Origin: Episyrphus balteatus
Lineage: Eukaryota; Arthropoda; Insecta; Diptera; Syrphidae
Length of the DNA stretch: 64,000 nucleotides
Assembly (NCBI RefSeq): GCF_945859705.1
Contig: NC_079137.1
Coordinates: forward strand, 36,577,554 to 36,641,553
Reading direction: 5' to 3'
The stretch's first letter is position 1; the number at the start of each line of letters is the position of its first letter. Below, one piece after another: positions 12,953 through 25,911 of the stretch. Position numbers and translations under genes: made by a program. The notes below the pieces were generated by a model, which was not told where the DNA came from, did no database searches, and saw only the letters and a program-made list of their open reading frames with translations.

Positions 12953-15900
12953 AGTGTAATTATTAAATAATTTCTAGCACTACTAACAACTCTTAACTAT
13001 TCTTGTGTGCAATACCCTTTTTAGCGTAGAGGCTAGGGTACGAACCCATCGTCGTAGTCCATCGAACTTACCATTGCATAACTGGGTGTTACTTGTTTCT
13101 GGCTTTACAAAAAGGTATTACACTGTATTCTGAGTGTAATCGTTGATTTTTAATAATTTTTTTCTTCATAATGAGCTCAATTTTCTTAGAACGTTGTACC
13201 TCGTGGCAAATCCAGGGAAATAGACCCCCTCCTTTAAACGATTTTTTTCTTTTCTAGACTCAAGAAAACCACTAGTGAATCATTCGCAAAAGTTTATTAA
13301 TTAAATAAACTTAATCTAAGGGTCACTTTTACAATCAGGCGTAAATCATAGATACTTCATATTTTTATCGGACGCTAATAACCTGACTGCGGAAAAGTCA
13401 AAAAGATGGTTATGTGTTTGTCTGGTATGTATATGTATGTGGAATCATAGCATATTAGCACCTTGCGTAATTTACCACATGGGGTATCGTTGGAAGCGTC
13501 TTACTTATCCCCTAGTAAAAGGTTATGTGAAATTGACTATAGCGCCCTCTAGAGACAAAATGCATGAACTATTTTTTATTATTTTTTTTTTATATGCAGA
13601 CCCTAGAAATAATTTATCACGAAATCAAAACCCTCAAAGTTGGAGTTGAGGTCACTTGAACTTTAAAATTAAATAACATAACCAAAACCTGACCAAACCA
13701 AACCAAATATAATTGACAATTCTAAGCTCGTTGCTAACAAAAAAATTGCATTAATTTATCTCTACTAAATGAAAGTAAAATATATAAATGAGATTTCCAT
13801 TGCGACTATTTCGAACTGAGAACTTACCATCAGGAAAAATAACAAATTCATTATTTGTAATGAGTTTTAAAACCCTTTTAAAATATGTATAAATTAATTT
13901 TTTGTTAATAAGTTGTTAGCTTTTAGTTTTGATTGATTGTTTTTATAGGACCTTAAATTTACTAAGCATGTAATTAACTAAGTTCGCATGGAGTTACAAA
14001 TCATCTCTGGCAGTATTGAAATTATTTTCAATTTCTTATTGCACCCAAAGTTTAATTAGGAAAAATAAAAATATAAAAAATAAACAGCACAGATCTTGGC
14101 ATTTAAATTATAAATAACTTCAAATTAAATAAAAATAATTTTAAAATTTGCCAGAGATATTTAACACTGCTGCATTAAATTTTACAAAAAAAAATCGACA
14201 AAAATCTAACTTTACTTCAATTATTAAAAAAACAAAACCAACTTAGATAAATTATAAACAAATATATTATAATTAGTGACAATAGATCCAGGAAAATCAT
14301 ATCGCAAAATTAGAAAAATTTTTCAAATTCTTTACATAAAAAAAATGTTACAAACAAAAAACAAACAATATCGTATAAAAAAAAATTAAATCAGTAGATT
14401 GTTTGACTTAATAAAATCTCTTAACTATCATAAATAAGAAAACATATAAAATAGAAACTTCATAGGACCATATTTTTATAAAGAACCATGAACAATTGTA
14501 AAAATACAAATTTTTAATTAAATAGCATTCAACTAAAATTTATTATAGAATTAAAACAAAAAATACGTAAACATTGTTGAAAATTATCATACAAATAAAA
14601 AATATACATTGAACAATTCTTATAGAAGGAAATTAACAACACATGGCTTTTTTTCTAATTTATTTGGTTTTCAGTAGTTTTAACAAAAAAAAAAGTAGGT
14701 AATTTTTGAATATAAAACAAACTTATTATAGAAAACTTAAGAAATAAGTAAGTTCAAAGACAACTTTCAGTGCCCTTGTGCCAATTATCTACTTTTAGAA
14801 AAAAATAAAACACCGTAGTTCTTAAGGACATACGTATATGAACATCATTAGCGGCCTTCTTCATAGGTAAATTATATCTGAACTACATAATATAATTATA
14901 GCTAGTTATAATGATAAAAAAAAACTATAAACTAAAAATAATTATAAACATTATTAAATTCGAATAATTAATTTTTTTCTCGTAATATTTAGTTAAAACA
15001 ATTATATAAAATTCAAATGAGAAAAAAAAAACAAATACAACAAAAAAAAAAGAACATCAATCTTTTAAAATTTGCTTTAATATGCTTAACCAAAATTTGT
15101 AAAACAAAAACCCTGTATATTTGCACAATAATATAAAATCATAATTAAATTATATAGACATATAAAGTGCTGTGATAAATAAATTAAATTCAATTAAAAA
15201 TTTATCAAAAAAAAAAAAAAACAAAAAAAAACTAAAGCAAAAGCAAAATAACAATTTATATAATAAATAATCGAATCAAAAATAAAACAATATTTAATTT
15301 AAAATTAAAACTGATGAGTTTAATAAGTAATTTAAGTGCATGAAAAAAAATAAAATAAATTAACAAACAACACGAATAACACCGCAATAAAAACAAAAAT
15401 TTGTCCAACAAAAATAATTTTCTATTGACCACTTTAATTCAATTTTAAAATAAAATTTATTTTCGTATTGCTTTGCAAAAATATTTATGGTATACAATAT
15501 TTGTTCTTTATTATAAAAAAAAAACAAAAATGTAATACAATTCAAAATAAAATTTTGAAAATAAGAAACGCAAATAACGAAATGTAACTATATTATTAAA
15601 TAATAAAAACAAAACGTTTTCGCTGAATAAATAAAATTCTTTTTATTTAAATTTCCTCACGAGCATACACTTCATGTCTTATTGCCATTCACAAATTTAT
15701 TTAAACTTTAGCTTTAGTAAGAGAATTTTCACCTGTATTCATTTTTTTGGTAAAAATTGATCTGATGAGTTCAACCATTGAACATTTTTTTTAATATAGC
15801 CTGTTTTGATCATTAGAATCAATATAAGATTTTTGGAATTTCTCAGATTAAAGACTTGTTTCTTTAACTAATAATAATTTTTGAACAAATTCAAGAAAAT

Positions 15901-16286
15901 ATCTTAACACCAGTATAAAAAAATGATCACTAACCGTTTAAAAATTATAACTCTTAACATTTTCATCTGTATCCATGCAATTTTTTTCAATTACCTACAA
16001 GAAAAAATCAAAATCTTATATTTTCTAAACGGTAATTTGTGAAAGAATAACAAAATAAATTTTTGTAAAATTTGAACCCATCAGGGACCTAGTGGATGGA
16101 GGAAACTTCATGACTTTTACCAGATTCTAAACCATACCACGCCAATCAGCCAGTTGCAAATATTACACAGAGAAAAATATGACCCGCTAAAAATTAACAG
16201 ATTGCCATATTGTTTTACCTTCCATACATTTCATAAGGAAATCTTATTAAAATCAACGATTAATAAGGTTTTTTTAAGGAGATATA
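12953..16286. other. AT-rich interval, no gene seen
   Basis: Roughly 3.3 kb of A/T-rich sequence, extreme between about 14,000 and 15,700, with many A and T runs. A short ORF at 15,360-15,545 (-) is low complexity. No splice-consistent exons, tRNA or long inverted repeats were recognised. Confidence 0.45.
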
Positions 16287-16363
16287 CCTTCCCCGGTCCC
16301 AAAAACATATAGAAAGATAGGTCTGCTTCCTGGTACATGAAACTTTTTTTTTGTGTGCCGGGT
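16287..16363 (-). mobile_element. GGCACACAAA MITE, partial copy
   Basis: Carries only one end of the family: CCCAAAAACATATAGAAAG, then GATAGGTCTG and the terminal TTTTTGTGTGCCGG. It lies 28 bp before a complete copy, so the two could be a broken tandem insertion. Confidence 0.75.
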
Positions 16364-16391
16364 ATGACAGCGACATGTCGCGACAGTGCTA

Positions 16392-16677
16392 GCACACAAA
16401 AAAAAAGTTGTATGAACCAGAAACCAGACCTATCTTTCTATATGTTTTTGGGACCGCTGAATCCGAATTTCAAGTCCGTTTTGCCCGGTCACCCTCCAGT
16501 TTTGAGAAAAGTGTAAAAAAGACCCCAAAAACTACCTTTTTTTGAGTTTTTTGCATATTACTCAAAACTGGAGGGTGACAGGGCCAAACGGACTTGAAAT
16601 TCGGATTCAGCGGGTCCAAAAACATATAGAAAGATAGGTCTGGTTTCTGGTTCATGACACTTTTTTTTTTTGTGTGC
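16392..16677. mobile_element. GGCACACAAA MITE, copy 2 (complete)
   Basis: Bounded by GCACACAAAAAAAAAG and TTTTTTTTGTGTGC. Long inverted arms share ACCAGACCTATCTTTCTAT, TCCGAATTTCAAGTCCGTTT and CACCCTCCAGTTTTGAG, as in copy 1 at 12,667. About 286 bp, same length as copy 1. A 61-codon minus-strand ORF inside is a by-product. Confidence 0.85.
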
Positions 16678-16688
16678 CGGTGAAATCA

Positions 16689-16870
16689 ATGTATCCTCTC
16701 ACCCAACAGCTCAGCTCACCGACAGCTCAGTTTACCCAACAGCTCAGCTCAACCATCAGATCAGCTCACTTTCAGCTCAGCTCAAATGAGCTGGAGCTAT
16801 GGTACATAGCTCAAAATTTGAGCTGAGCTGTGAGCTGAGCTCAGCTCACTTTTGAGCTTTTTAGCAACCC
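16689..16870. repeat. AGCTCAGCTCA-rich repeat
   Basis: About a dozen copies of AGCTCA or GAGCTG, on both strands, ending with GAGCTTTTTAGCAACCCTG. The first part is mostly in one orientation and the last part inverted around 16,790, giving a composite palindrome. It may be the subterminal repeat zone of a DNA transposon, which is inference only. Confidence 0.6.
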
Positions 16871-17754
16871 TGCAAGTTCCATATTGGTACTACTAGTGCT
16901 GAAGCACACACAATTCTCATAAAATTACCATATCGCACATTTTATGCGCAATTCATTTACTTTCGGTAACCATACACCGTAAGTTCTGAACCGCACAACA
17001 TGAGTAAATTTCACAGAATAAATTGAAAACTACATGGACGCATGGATGAAAGAATTAATTTAATGTTCACTTGATAAAAATGTAAAAAAACTAAGTGTGG
17101 ATTAATTACTTAATAATAGAAATTAAAAATATCAAATGAAATTCATTTACATATACTGAATGAGAAGTATAACTTCAGTCGCGTGTACATGTGTACACAC
17201 ACTCTTTTTTTAAATATTCCCACGCCTCTTTCCCCCCCAGATACCGCACGTGCTGGGGTCCATTTTCACCGAGTACGAAGTCATTTGCGGATGATTATCG
17301 TATCAATTACTTTTTAGCTCTGAATTCACTTTTTGTGACTAGATTCACTTCAGCTCTGAGCCAAAAAAATTTGTCCCCTTTGTTGGAATTAAGTCACGCA
17401 AAAAAAGCACTAAAGTATAAAAGGTACCAAGTTCTTAGGTTTGGTTTTAAATTTTAATAGAGTATTGTTTTGCTCTACAGTTTTAAATTAATTGAACATT
17501 TTTTAAAATTGCTTGAAAACTTACTAAGAAAAACAATCATGGCAGATATGTTTTTGTTGAGATTTCCCTACTTTTTGCAAGGCATTACTGATGCAGAGTT
17601 TTAAATTTATAGCACTTTTTAAAATGGGTCTACGATGATCTGAAGTGCTACAAGTTTTTACTTGCTCTATAGGGCAAGTATTGGTTTCGTGTCGAAAAAA
17701 AAATTTGAGGTTTTAATCAAAACCAACATTACGATAATGGAGAATTCCAAAAAA

Positions 17755-18160
17755 ATGGGTCTCGCAATTCCGTCCGTGCGTCTGTGCGTCTGTGCGTCTG
17801 TGCGTCTGTACGTCCATCTGTACACATTTCCACAGCCTAAACGGGTGGACGGATTTTCTTTAAATTTGGTACAGATGATTTTTATGGAATTCTGAAACTT
17901 GGTTTTTTTTTTTGTTTTTTTTTTTTTATATCTCGCTTAAAAAGTGTACCTCCCATACAAATTTTTCAATTCAAACCAAATAACTCAAAAACGGCTCTAA
18001 CGATTTTGAATAAACTTTGCAGACGTAATATCTGAAGCAATTGCAATATAACTGCATTTTTAGTTTTTCTCAAAAAAGTCAAAAAAGTGTACCTCCAACT
18101 TCAATACAAATTTTTCAAAATTTTGCCCTAAATGTCGGCTCTTCCCCAACATCAACAAAA
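17755..18160. repeat. Dispersed repeat with GTGCGTCT tandem run
   Basis: Contains consecutive GTGCGTCT words (about 17,775-17,815), then ACGGGTGGACGGATTTTCTT and the duplicated phrase AAAAAGTGTACCTCC at about 17,940 and 18,085. Such 'cgtctgtgcgtctgt ... cggatttt' repeats are common dispersed elements in insect genomes. There is no coding potential. Confidence 0.6.
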
Positions 18161-18406
18161 TTTGTTTAACTTTATATAGAGGCAGCTCTTAAAATCTATA
18201 AGTAAACTAACATAAAAGTGTTTTAAACAGCAAGAGCAAGTACGTGCAACCCCAGTCGTGCATTTTATTTTTTAATGGGTTTCACCACGCTTCCTAAGTA
18301 TGAAAATGATTTAATTGTATTAACTATCTATCAGCGGCTTACCATTCTACCAAGTTTCTTGGTTCTACGATAATCAAATGTGTTTTTCGTCCCGTACCTA
18401 CACTCA

Positions 18407-18672
18407 GAGAATTAAATTTTTTTTTTTCGTTTGCGGCTAAAGAATATCTTTTGCATCAAAAGAAAATCGTTTGCTGCAATGTTAATACATTAGCCGCAAT
18501 AGTTAAGAGTTCACAGCAATTGTATTACATTCGACCCAAATAATAATTCCATAGCAGCAAACGTTATGCAAAACAACCCATTCGTTTGGAGGTCAATTTT
18601 CGTGTGTTCATTGCGGGAAAGAAAATACGTCCTACATCTAAACTCTTTGTTGTTTACTAGTAAATATTAATG
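18407..18672. repeat. Terminal segment preceding the 172-bp array
   Basis: Starts TACACTCAGAGAATTAAA, followed by TTCGTTTGCGGC and several spaced CGTTTG / CAAACG words. The first 13 bases are the reverse complement of the sequence that ends the 42.3-43.75 kb structure (TTCTCTGAGTGTA at 43,738-43,750), which marks both as ends of one element family. Confidence 0.65.
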
Positions 18673-21600
18673 TTTGCAACAAACGAATGAAGTCTTTGCG
18701 AAGCACCTTTCTAGAATGTTGTTTGTTTCAAAGAACTTTACTTTTGGTGCAAATATAGAATTCATTTACTACAAATGAATAAAAAAATCTTGATCGTTTG
18801 TTTCATGGAATAAGAAAATTATTTTTCCGCAAGCGAATTATCAGTTTGTAGCAAACGAATGAATACTTTTCGAAGAACATTTTCAGAATGTTGTTTGTTT
18901 CAAAGAACTTTCCATTTGGGGTAAATATTCAATTCATTTACTACAAACGAATACAAAAATCTTGATCATTTGTTTCATGGAATAAGAAAATTATTTTTCC
19001 GCAAGCGAATTATCAGTTTGTAGCAAACGAATGAATACTTTTCGAAGAACATTTCCAGAATGTTGTTTGTTTCAAAGAACTTTCCATTTGGGGTAAATAT
19101 TCAATTCATTTACTACAAACGAATACAAAAATCTTGATCATTTGTTTCATGGAATAAGAAAATTATTTTTCCGCAAGCGAATCATCAGTTTGTAGCAAAC
19201 GAATGAATACTTTTCGAACAACATTTTCAGAATGTTGTTTCTTTCAAAGAACTTTACATTTGGGGTAAATATTCAATTCATTTACTACAAACGAATACAA
19301 AAATCTTGAACGTTTTTTTCAAGAAATAAGAAAATTATTTTTCCGCAAGCGAATCATCAGTTTGTAGCAAACGAATGAATACTTTTCGAACAACATTTCC
19401 AGAATGTTGTTTGTTTCAAAGAACTTTACATTTGGAGTAAATATTCAATTCATTTACTACAAACGAATACAAAAATCTTGAACGTTTTTTTTATGGAATA
19501 AGAAAATTATTTTCCCGCAAGCGAATCATCAGTTTGTAGCAAACGAATGAATACTTTTCGAACAACATTTCCAGAATGTTGTTTGTTTCAAAGAACTTTA
19601 CATTTGGGGTAAATATTCAATTCATTTACTACAAACGAATATAAAAATCTTGAACGTTTTTTTTATGGAATAAGAAAATTATTTTCCCGCAAGCGAATCA
19701 TCAGTTTGTAGCAAACGAATGAATACTTTTCGAACAACATTTTCAGAATGTTGTTTCTTTCAAAGAACTTTACATTTGGGGTAAATATTCAATTCATTTA
19801 CTACAAACGAATACAAAAATCTTGAACGTTTTTTTCAAGAAATAAGAAAATTATTTTTCCGCAAGCGAATCATCAGTTTGTAGCAAACGAATGAATACTT
19901 TTCGAACAACATTTCCAGAATGTTGTTTGTTTCAAAGAACTTTACATTTGGAGTTAATATTCAATTCATTTACTACAAACGAATACAAAAATCTTGAACG
20001 TTTTTTTCAAGAAATAAGAAAATTATTTTTCCGCAAGCGAATCATCAGTTTGTAGCAAACGAATGAATACTTTTCGAACAACATTTCCAGAATGTTGTTT
20101 CTTTCAAAGAACTTTACATTTGGAGTAAATATTCAATTCATTTACTACAAACGAATACAAAAATCTTGAACGTTTTTTTCAAGAAATAAGAAAATTATTT
20201 TCCCGCAAGCGAATCATCAGTTTGTAGCAAACGAATGAATACTTTTCGAACAACATTTTCAGAATGTTGTTTCTTTCAAAGAACTTTACATTTGGGGTAA
20301 ATATTCAATTCATTTACTACAAACGAATACAAAAATCTTGAACGTTTTTTTCAAGAAATAAGAAAATTATTTTTCCGCAAGCGAATCATCAGTTTGTAGC
20401 AAACGAATGAATACTTTTCGAACAACATTTCCAGAATGTTGTTTGTTTCAAAGAACTTTACATTTGGAGTAAATATTCAATTCATTTACTACAAACGAAT
20501 ACAAAAATCTTGAACGTTTTTTTCAAGAAATAAGAAAATTATTTTTCCGCAAGCGAATCATCAGTTTGTAGCAAACGAATGAATACTTTTCGAACAACAT
20601 TTCCAGAATGTTGTTTGTTTCAAAGAACTTTACATTTGGAGTAAATATTCAATTCATTTACTACAAACGAATACAAAAATCTTGATCGTTTTTTTCAAGA
20701 AATAAGAAAATTATTTTTCCGCAAGCGAATCATCAGTTTGTAGCAAACGAATGAATACTTTTCGAACAACATTTTCAGAATGTTGTTTCTTTCAAAGAAC
20801 TTTACATTTGGGGTAAATATTCAATTCATTTACTACAAACGAATACAAAAATCTTGAACGTTTTTTTCAAGAAATAAGAAAATTATTTTTCCGCAAGCGA
20901 ATCATCAGTTTGTAGCAAACGAATGAATACTTTTCGAACAACATTTTCAGAATGTTGTTTCTTTCAAAGAACTTTACATTTGGGGTAAATATTCAATTCA
21001 TTTACTACAAACGAATACAAAAATCTTGAACGTTTTTTTCAAGAAATAAGAAAATTATTTTTCCGCAAGCGAATCATCAGTTTGTAGCAAACGAATGAAT
21101 ACTTTTCGAACAACATTTCCAGAATGTTGTTTGTTTCAAAGAACTTTACATTTGGAGTAAATATTCAATTCATTTACTACAAACGAATACAAAAATCTTG
21201 ATCGTTTTTTTCAAGAAATAAGAAAATTATTTTTCCGCAAGCGAATCATCAGTTTGTAGCAAACGAATGAATACTTTTCGAACAACATTTTCAGAATGTT
21301 GTTTCTTTCAAAGAACTTTACATTTGGGGTAAATATTCAATTCATTTACTACAAACGAATACAAAAATCTTGATCGTTTTTTTCAAGAAATAAGAAAATT
21401 ATTTTTCCGCAAGCGAATCATCAGTTTGTAGCAAACGAATGAATACTTTTCGAACAACATTTTCAGAATGTTGTTTCTTTCAAAGAACTTTACATTTGGG
21501 GTAAATATTCAATTCATTTACTACAAACGAATACAAAAATCTTGAACGTTTTTTTCAAGAAATAAGAAAATTATTTTTCCGCAAGCGAATCATCAGTTTG

Positions 21601-21835
21601 TAGCAAACGAATGAATACTTTTCGAACAACATTTCCAGAATGTTGTTTGTTTCAAAGAACTTTACATTTGGAGTAAATATTCAATTCATTTACTACAAAC
21701 GAATACAAAAATCTTGATCGTTTTTTTCAAGAAATAAGAAAATTATTTTTCCGCAAGCGAATCATCAGTTTGTAGCAAACGAATGAATACTTTTCGAACA
21801 ACATTTCCAGAATGTTGTTTCTTTCAATATACATT
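18673..21835. repeat. 172-bp satellite array (about 18 copies)
   Basis: The landmark CCGCAAGCGAAT recurs at 18,827, 18,999, 19,171 and so on to 21,751, always exactly 172 bp apart over 17 steps. Each unit carries TTTGTAGCAAACGAATGAAT, CAGAATGTTGTTT, CAAAGAACTTTACATTTG and TACTACAAACGAATACAAAA. The first copies are the most diverged (CATGGAATAAG instead of CAAGAAATAAG). Linked variants (TTCCAG with GTTTC and GGAG, against TTTCAG with CTTTC and GGGG) define two subtypes. From 20,719 onward they alternate with a three-unit, 516-bp period. The last unit is truncated at about 21,835, followed by diverged remnants to 21,960. Confidence 0.97.
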
Positions 21836-22246
21836 TCATTTACTACAAATGAATATAAAAATCTTAATCGTTATTTTCATGGAATAAGAAAAAATTATTT
21901 TTATGCAAACGAATGAATGGTTGCGGGAAACATTTCTTCTATTTAATATTTAATAATTCATTCCATGTTTGTGAACAAAAATGTCTCCCGTTTTTGGTTT
22001 TCTACAGAAGAAATTCGATAGCAGCAATATAATTTATTGTTATTTTCAACTGAAGTTGTTTAAGCCCAACTTAACTTTTCAATTGAAAACAAGGATTTTA
22101 ATTTTACGCATGTCTATATTGTTTCACTTTAATATTTCTGCATATATACCTACAGTCTGTGTTGTTTGAAATAATATTTTTCGATTTCTGTCTGAAGTTT
22201 TAGTTCATTTTATTGATATAAACAGTCTAGATATTATATGAAGTGT

Positions 22247-22420
22247 CCAGGGGAAAAACAGCACAAGTCCATTCAAACTCATTTCGAGAAAAAAAACTAT
22301 TTAAAATTTGGTTCTCCATACAACTTAGTAGTACTAAGTAGTAGTGTTCAGAAAATACTACAAGACTTCATCATTAGTTTCATTTTGACAAAAAGTGGAC
22401 TTGTGCTGTTTTTCCTTTGG
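22247..22420. mobile_element. Short inverted-repeat element (MITE-like)
   Basis: The arms CCAGGGGAAAAACAGCACAAG and CTTGTGCTGTTTTTCCTTTGG bound 174 bp. The AACAGCACAAG word is shared with the 6.2-kb inverted repeat, so the two may be related. No clear target-site duplication was seen. Confidence 0.65.
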
Positions 22421-23940
22421 ATCCTTCATATATTTTTATTGTTTTTTAAGATTCTTCTTTAGATAATTCTTTTGAAGCTTCTTTAGGTACCTGTTATCTA
22501 TATTTAATAAATTTATACTGACGAAAGACAAAAATACAAATTGATCCTATCTCTACTCGTAGTTCGTATCAATTTTCAAATAATTCGAAATGTGGGCTTG
22601 TAAGTGGTCCCCTATAAAAAAAAACTTGCCACATCACATCCTCATTTCATTTTAGTTTGTAATAAACAAATGAAAAAACTAAAAAGAAAAGGACGTAGCC
22701 ATAGGTATATTATGAACCCCATTGTTATGAAAAAACAGCATTTTTCAGTCAAAATGTTTCATATTTCATTAAGGCTAATTTGCTCATCAAATTAAAGTGA
22801 AAACTAATTTGTCGACCTAGGTATAAAGTTGACACCCAACAATTTCCAGCTAGAAAAAATGATCAACAAAAAATTTAATGCCTATAACATCTATCTCTAT
22901 CAAGTATATATGATACATTTTTGCTCAAACGTATAATATTTCTTATGCAGCTTTAAATAAAAATCAATCAAATTTACGGTTAAACCTCCACCAGAGAAAA
23001 CAACGAAAGCAAAAAAAAAATTGCATATGCGATGCGATGCGCTGACTGAAGAAATTGTTTTTGGAGGGAAAACCTGCTTTTCGAATTGAAGCATTTTATC
23101 CAATTCAATATTAGGGTTACCCACCTTAAGAGGAATGTATTATGTATAGGTATTATGATTTTATAAAATTAGACCCGAATATTTTTGTTCCAAGAAAGTG
23201 TAATAAATTGCGTTTGTTTTAAAGAATAATATGCTAGTTGATATTTAAGTTTATATGTAGATTCAAAAAATAGTCCTACGATTGTGATGTAAAGTGCATA
23301 CATATGAACTGTAAGGTAGGTAGTCTTAGAATCATAGAAAATTCTCATGTACATTTGTATAATATAAGCCGTGTCTTTTCTACAGCACATTAGTTACAAA
23401 CTTCACACGTATTTGTTTTTACAATAAAAATTTTAAAAAAATAGTATATACTGAGTTGAAGGAAAAACGGGCTTTAGTATGTAAATAAAGAGGAAGAAAT
23501 TTCTATAAATTCATAATAATTTTGGTTTCTTTTGACTTACACAAAAATCAGATCAGTTAAAAAGTATGGTAAGGTAACACTACCAATTTAACACGAACAA
23601 ACAGGAATGGTCAGTGCGTTGAGATGCATTCATGGGAATCAATTCAGTGTTGCCCCCAATTGGTTAAGAATGTAGAGACTTGAAACTTCATCACTATGCC
23701 AGTTATATTGTCTTTACTGGGTTATATAGAAAAACACACTTGTTGGTATTATTTATTTAATTCCAAAATATTTTCAAGTTTAAATATTATCCATAACACG
23801 TAAAGTGGTTTACTTTTTGTTTTCCTTGAAAGTGTACAAAAACTCATTTATCGATCCTAGTAACAGAAATACTTTTTGTTTAGGTAAAAAATTATTGGAA
23901 AGAATATATTATCGCTTTATGAAGACACATTGCATATATT
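22421..23940. other. AT-rich interval, no gene seen
   Basis: About 1.5 kb with only short ORFs on both strands, none supported by splice signals or recognisable protein composition. A GATGCGATGCGCTGAC word at about 23,030 resembles the GATGCGATGCATCGCG repeat at 24,290. Confidence 0.4.
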
Positions 23941-24056
23941 CTGCAACTCTCGCGTCGAAATAATTTGTCGAGAAACATTTTAATTCGGAATGAAATTCAT
24001 ATAGCTAAGAAATGACATTTGTTTTTCCACAATTTGTCACGATGCGAGAGTTGCAG
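23941..24056. repeat. 116-bp inverted repeat
   Basis: CTGCAACTCTCGC at the left is exactly inverted as GCGAGAGTTGCAG at the right, with weaker complementarity inward. It is probably a small MITE remnant. Confidence 0.6.
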
Positions 24057-24204
24057 AACGTAGGCACTGAGTATTCATATACCTAGTATAATTGTTTTTA
24101 ACAACCTTTAAGAGTAGAAAATGAGTTCGGGATTGTAAGATAAATAATTTTAGTAAATACTTTACCATTTTACGTAGCAAAAATAAATTAATTTGTTTGT
24201 TCAG

Positions 24205-24312
24205 GGGGCAACACTGAAAAAATTTAAGCGCCAGACAGTATTATCTTGCGCATGTGCGATGCGATACAGACAGTATTATCTTGCGCATGCGCGATGCGAT
24301 GCATCGCGTCAC
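24205..24312 (+). repeat. 35-bp direct repeat with GCGCATGCGC palindrome
   Basis: CAGACAGTATTATCTTGCGC begins at 24,232 and again at 24,267. The second copy holds TTGCGCATGCGCGATGCGAT, a palindromic core that matches the NRF-1/Erect wing type site (TGCGCATGCGC) known from animal promoters. Function here is untested. Confidence 0.55.
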
Positions 24313-24653
24313 ATTTTCTTAAACCAAAAAGGTAAGTTCGCACTAGCTAGCTTTCATATTTTCATAAATGGAAGACAATATTGTGTGAATTCTTTAAGAA
24401 TCCATTTGAATATGATTTGTTTTTGTTTCTTAATCTAAATAACTGACTAGAATTATGTTCTTTTATAAAAGGAAACAATTCAAAGAATCTGCAGTATCTT
24501 TTTGTTTTTGTATTAAAGGGACACTCTCTATAAATAAATAAATAAATAAAAGTATCTCTATCAAACGTAAAACTACATAAATGTGCTAGGCCGGTGGTGG
24601 GGTTTTATTTCTTTTTTTTTCTATTTCGATCCATACCTCCTATTAGTAATTTA

Positions 24654-24942
24654 GGCCGTGTGTGAATTGCGTTAAATAGTTAAATTCGTGTAAAATTTTT
24701 GACACTTTGAGGTGAATAAAAAATTTTAAGCTGTTAAAAATTTATTGGGCTCCGGTACCTGGTTAAATTTGAGTTAAATTTTTTTTGCTGATGGTTTTGT
24801 TTTTTTTTTTTTTTATTAAAAAGGAGTATCATGGCAGAAAAAAGGCAGACAAAATTTTAAACAATAAATTCTTTTTTTGAAATATCAATAGTGTCAAAAA
24901 TTTAACATGGATTTAACTATTTAACGCAATTCACACACGGCC
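24654..24942. mobile_element. 289-bp MITE, PIF/Harbinger-like
   Basis: The terminal inverted repeats GGCCGTGTGTGAATTGCGTT and AACGCAATTCACACACGGCC match perfectly over about 30 bp. TTA lies directly on both sides (24,651-24,653 and 24,943-24,945). A 3-bp TWA target duplication and GG-starting ends are the signature of the PIF/Harbinger superfamily. There is no transposase inside, so the element is non-autonomous. Confidence 0.85.
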
Positions 24943-25317
24943 TTACTTAACATTGGTGAACATTTTATAACTTACCTAATATGTATGAAAGAACACAAAA
25001 AATACGCAAAAATGGAAAACACTTTGTGCTTAGCATGCTGACTCTTTCTCTCACATAATCTCAAAGGGGAATTATTTTTTTTAAGGAGAAACAAAAATGC
25101 TGCCTGGCAGAGTGGAGATGTATGATAAAAAAAAAATCTATCAAATAAGTAAAAATGAAGAAAATTCTCTTAGAGTAATAAAGACTTCTTACAGAGTTAA
25201 CAAACGTCTTTTATCACTTTGTAGCTAGATTTGTACTAAAATGTCATCTTGCTGCCAAAATAAACAAACATTTTTACAAAAAACGCGACACGATAAAATC
25301 ACGTTTTTCGAATGACG

Positions 25318-25359
25318 TTCAGGAAAAAACTAACAACAGTTGAAGACTTTTTTCCTGAA
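25318..25359. repeat. Short inverted repeat
   Basis: GTTCAGGAAAAAA and TTTTTTCCTGAAC are inverted around 25,338. The surrounding sequence (AAACGCGACACGAT before, GCGCGATTATATCGCG after) suggests the core of a degraded MITE related to the neighbouring ones. Confidence 0.5.
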
Positions 25360-25456
25360 CGGCATAGGCAAAGCGCGATTATATCGCGTGCGTTTTTTGT
25401 TGTGGGACAGCCTTTACCCGTTGCACCCGAGATATAGTTACAGAGAAAAATCGCTA

Positions 25457-25618
25457 AGTCAGCGTTTACATTCAACGATTTTTCCAGTGGCGATTTTTTT
25501 TTGTTGTAATCACTTTAGATTTCGTTCCACTGCAAAACTCTTTCCTTCTTCTTTTCTCAAAATTACAAAAACAAACAAAAATCGTCACTGGAAACATTGT
25601 TGAATGTAAACGCTGACT
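25457..25618. mobile_element. 162-bp MITE flanked by TA
   Basis: AGTCAGCGTTTACATTCAAC at the left and GTTGAATGTAAACGCTGACT at the right are perfect inverted repeats. TA is present on each side (25,455-25,456 and 25,619-25,620), the target duplication used by Tc1/mariner elements. It is non-autonomous. Confidence 0.8.
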
Positions 25619-25805
25619 TATATCCTACCCTAATTATCATTTATTTGAACTGTCTCAGTTTTTGTACGTTTTCGTTATAAAAAATTTAATTAAAACGCAA
25701 ACATTCTTTACAAAAATTTTCACATTGAATTTTTGCACTCTCCATTGTTATTTTGCTTTTAATCAACGGTGTTTTTCAAAAATATCAATTTATTTCTTGA
25801 TTTAA

Positions 25806-25896
25806 GGCTTACTCACACCAACCACGACACGACAAGAAAGCGTTTTTCTTATGACGCTTTCTTGTCTTGTCGCTTTGAGGTCAGTGTGGGTAAGCC
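25806..25896. mobile_element. 91-bp mini-element flanked by TTTAA
   Basis: The ends GGCTTACTCACAC and GTGTGGGTAAGCC are inverted with one mismatch, and TTTAA abuts both sides (25,801-25,805 and 25,897-25,901). The interior is also palindromic (GACAAGAAAGCG / CGCTTTCTTGTC). TTAA-type targets are used by piggyBac-like elements, but 5 bp with this end cannot settle the class. Confidence 0.75.
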
Positions 25897-25911
25897 TTTA
25901 AGGCTAGACAC

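Noticed and set aside
18407..21960. CRISPR array
   Set aside because: Units are 172 bp, contiguous and without unique spacers, in a eukaryotic context. It is a satellite.
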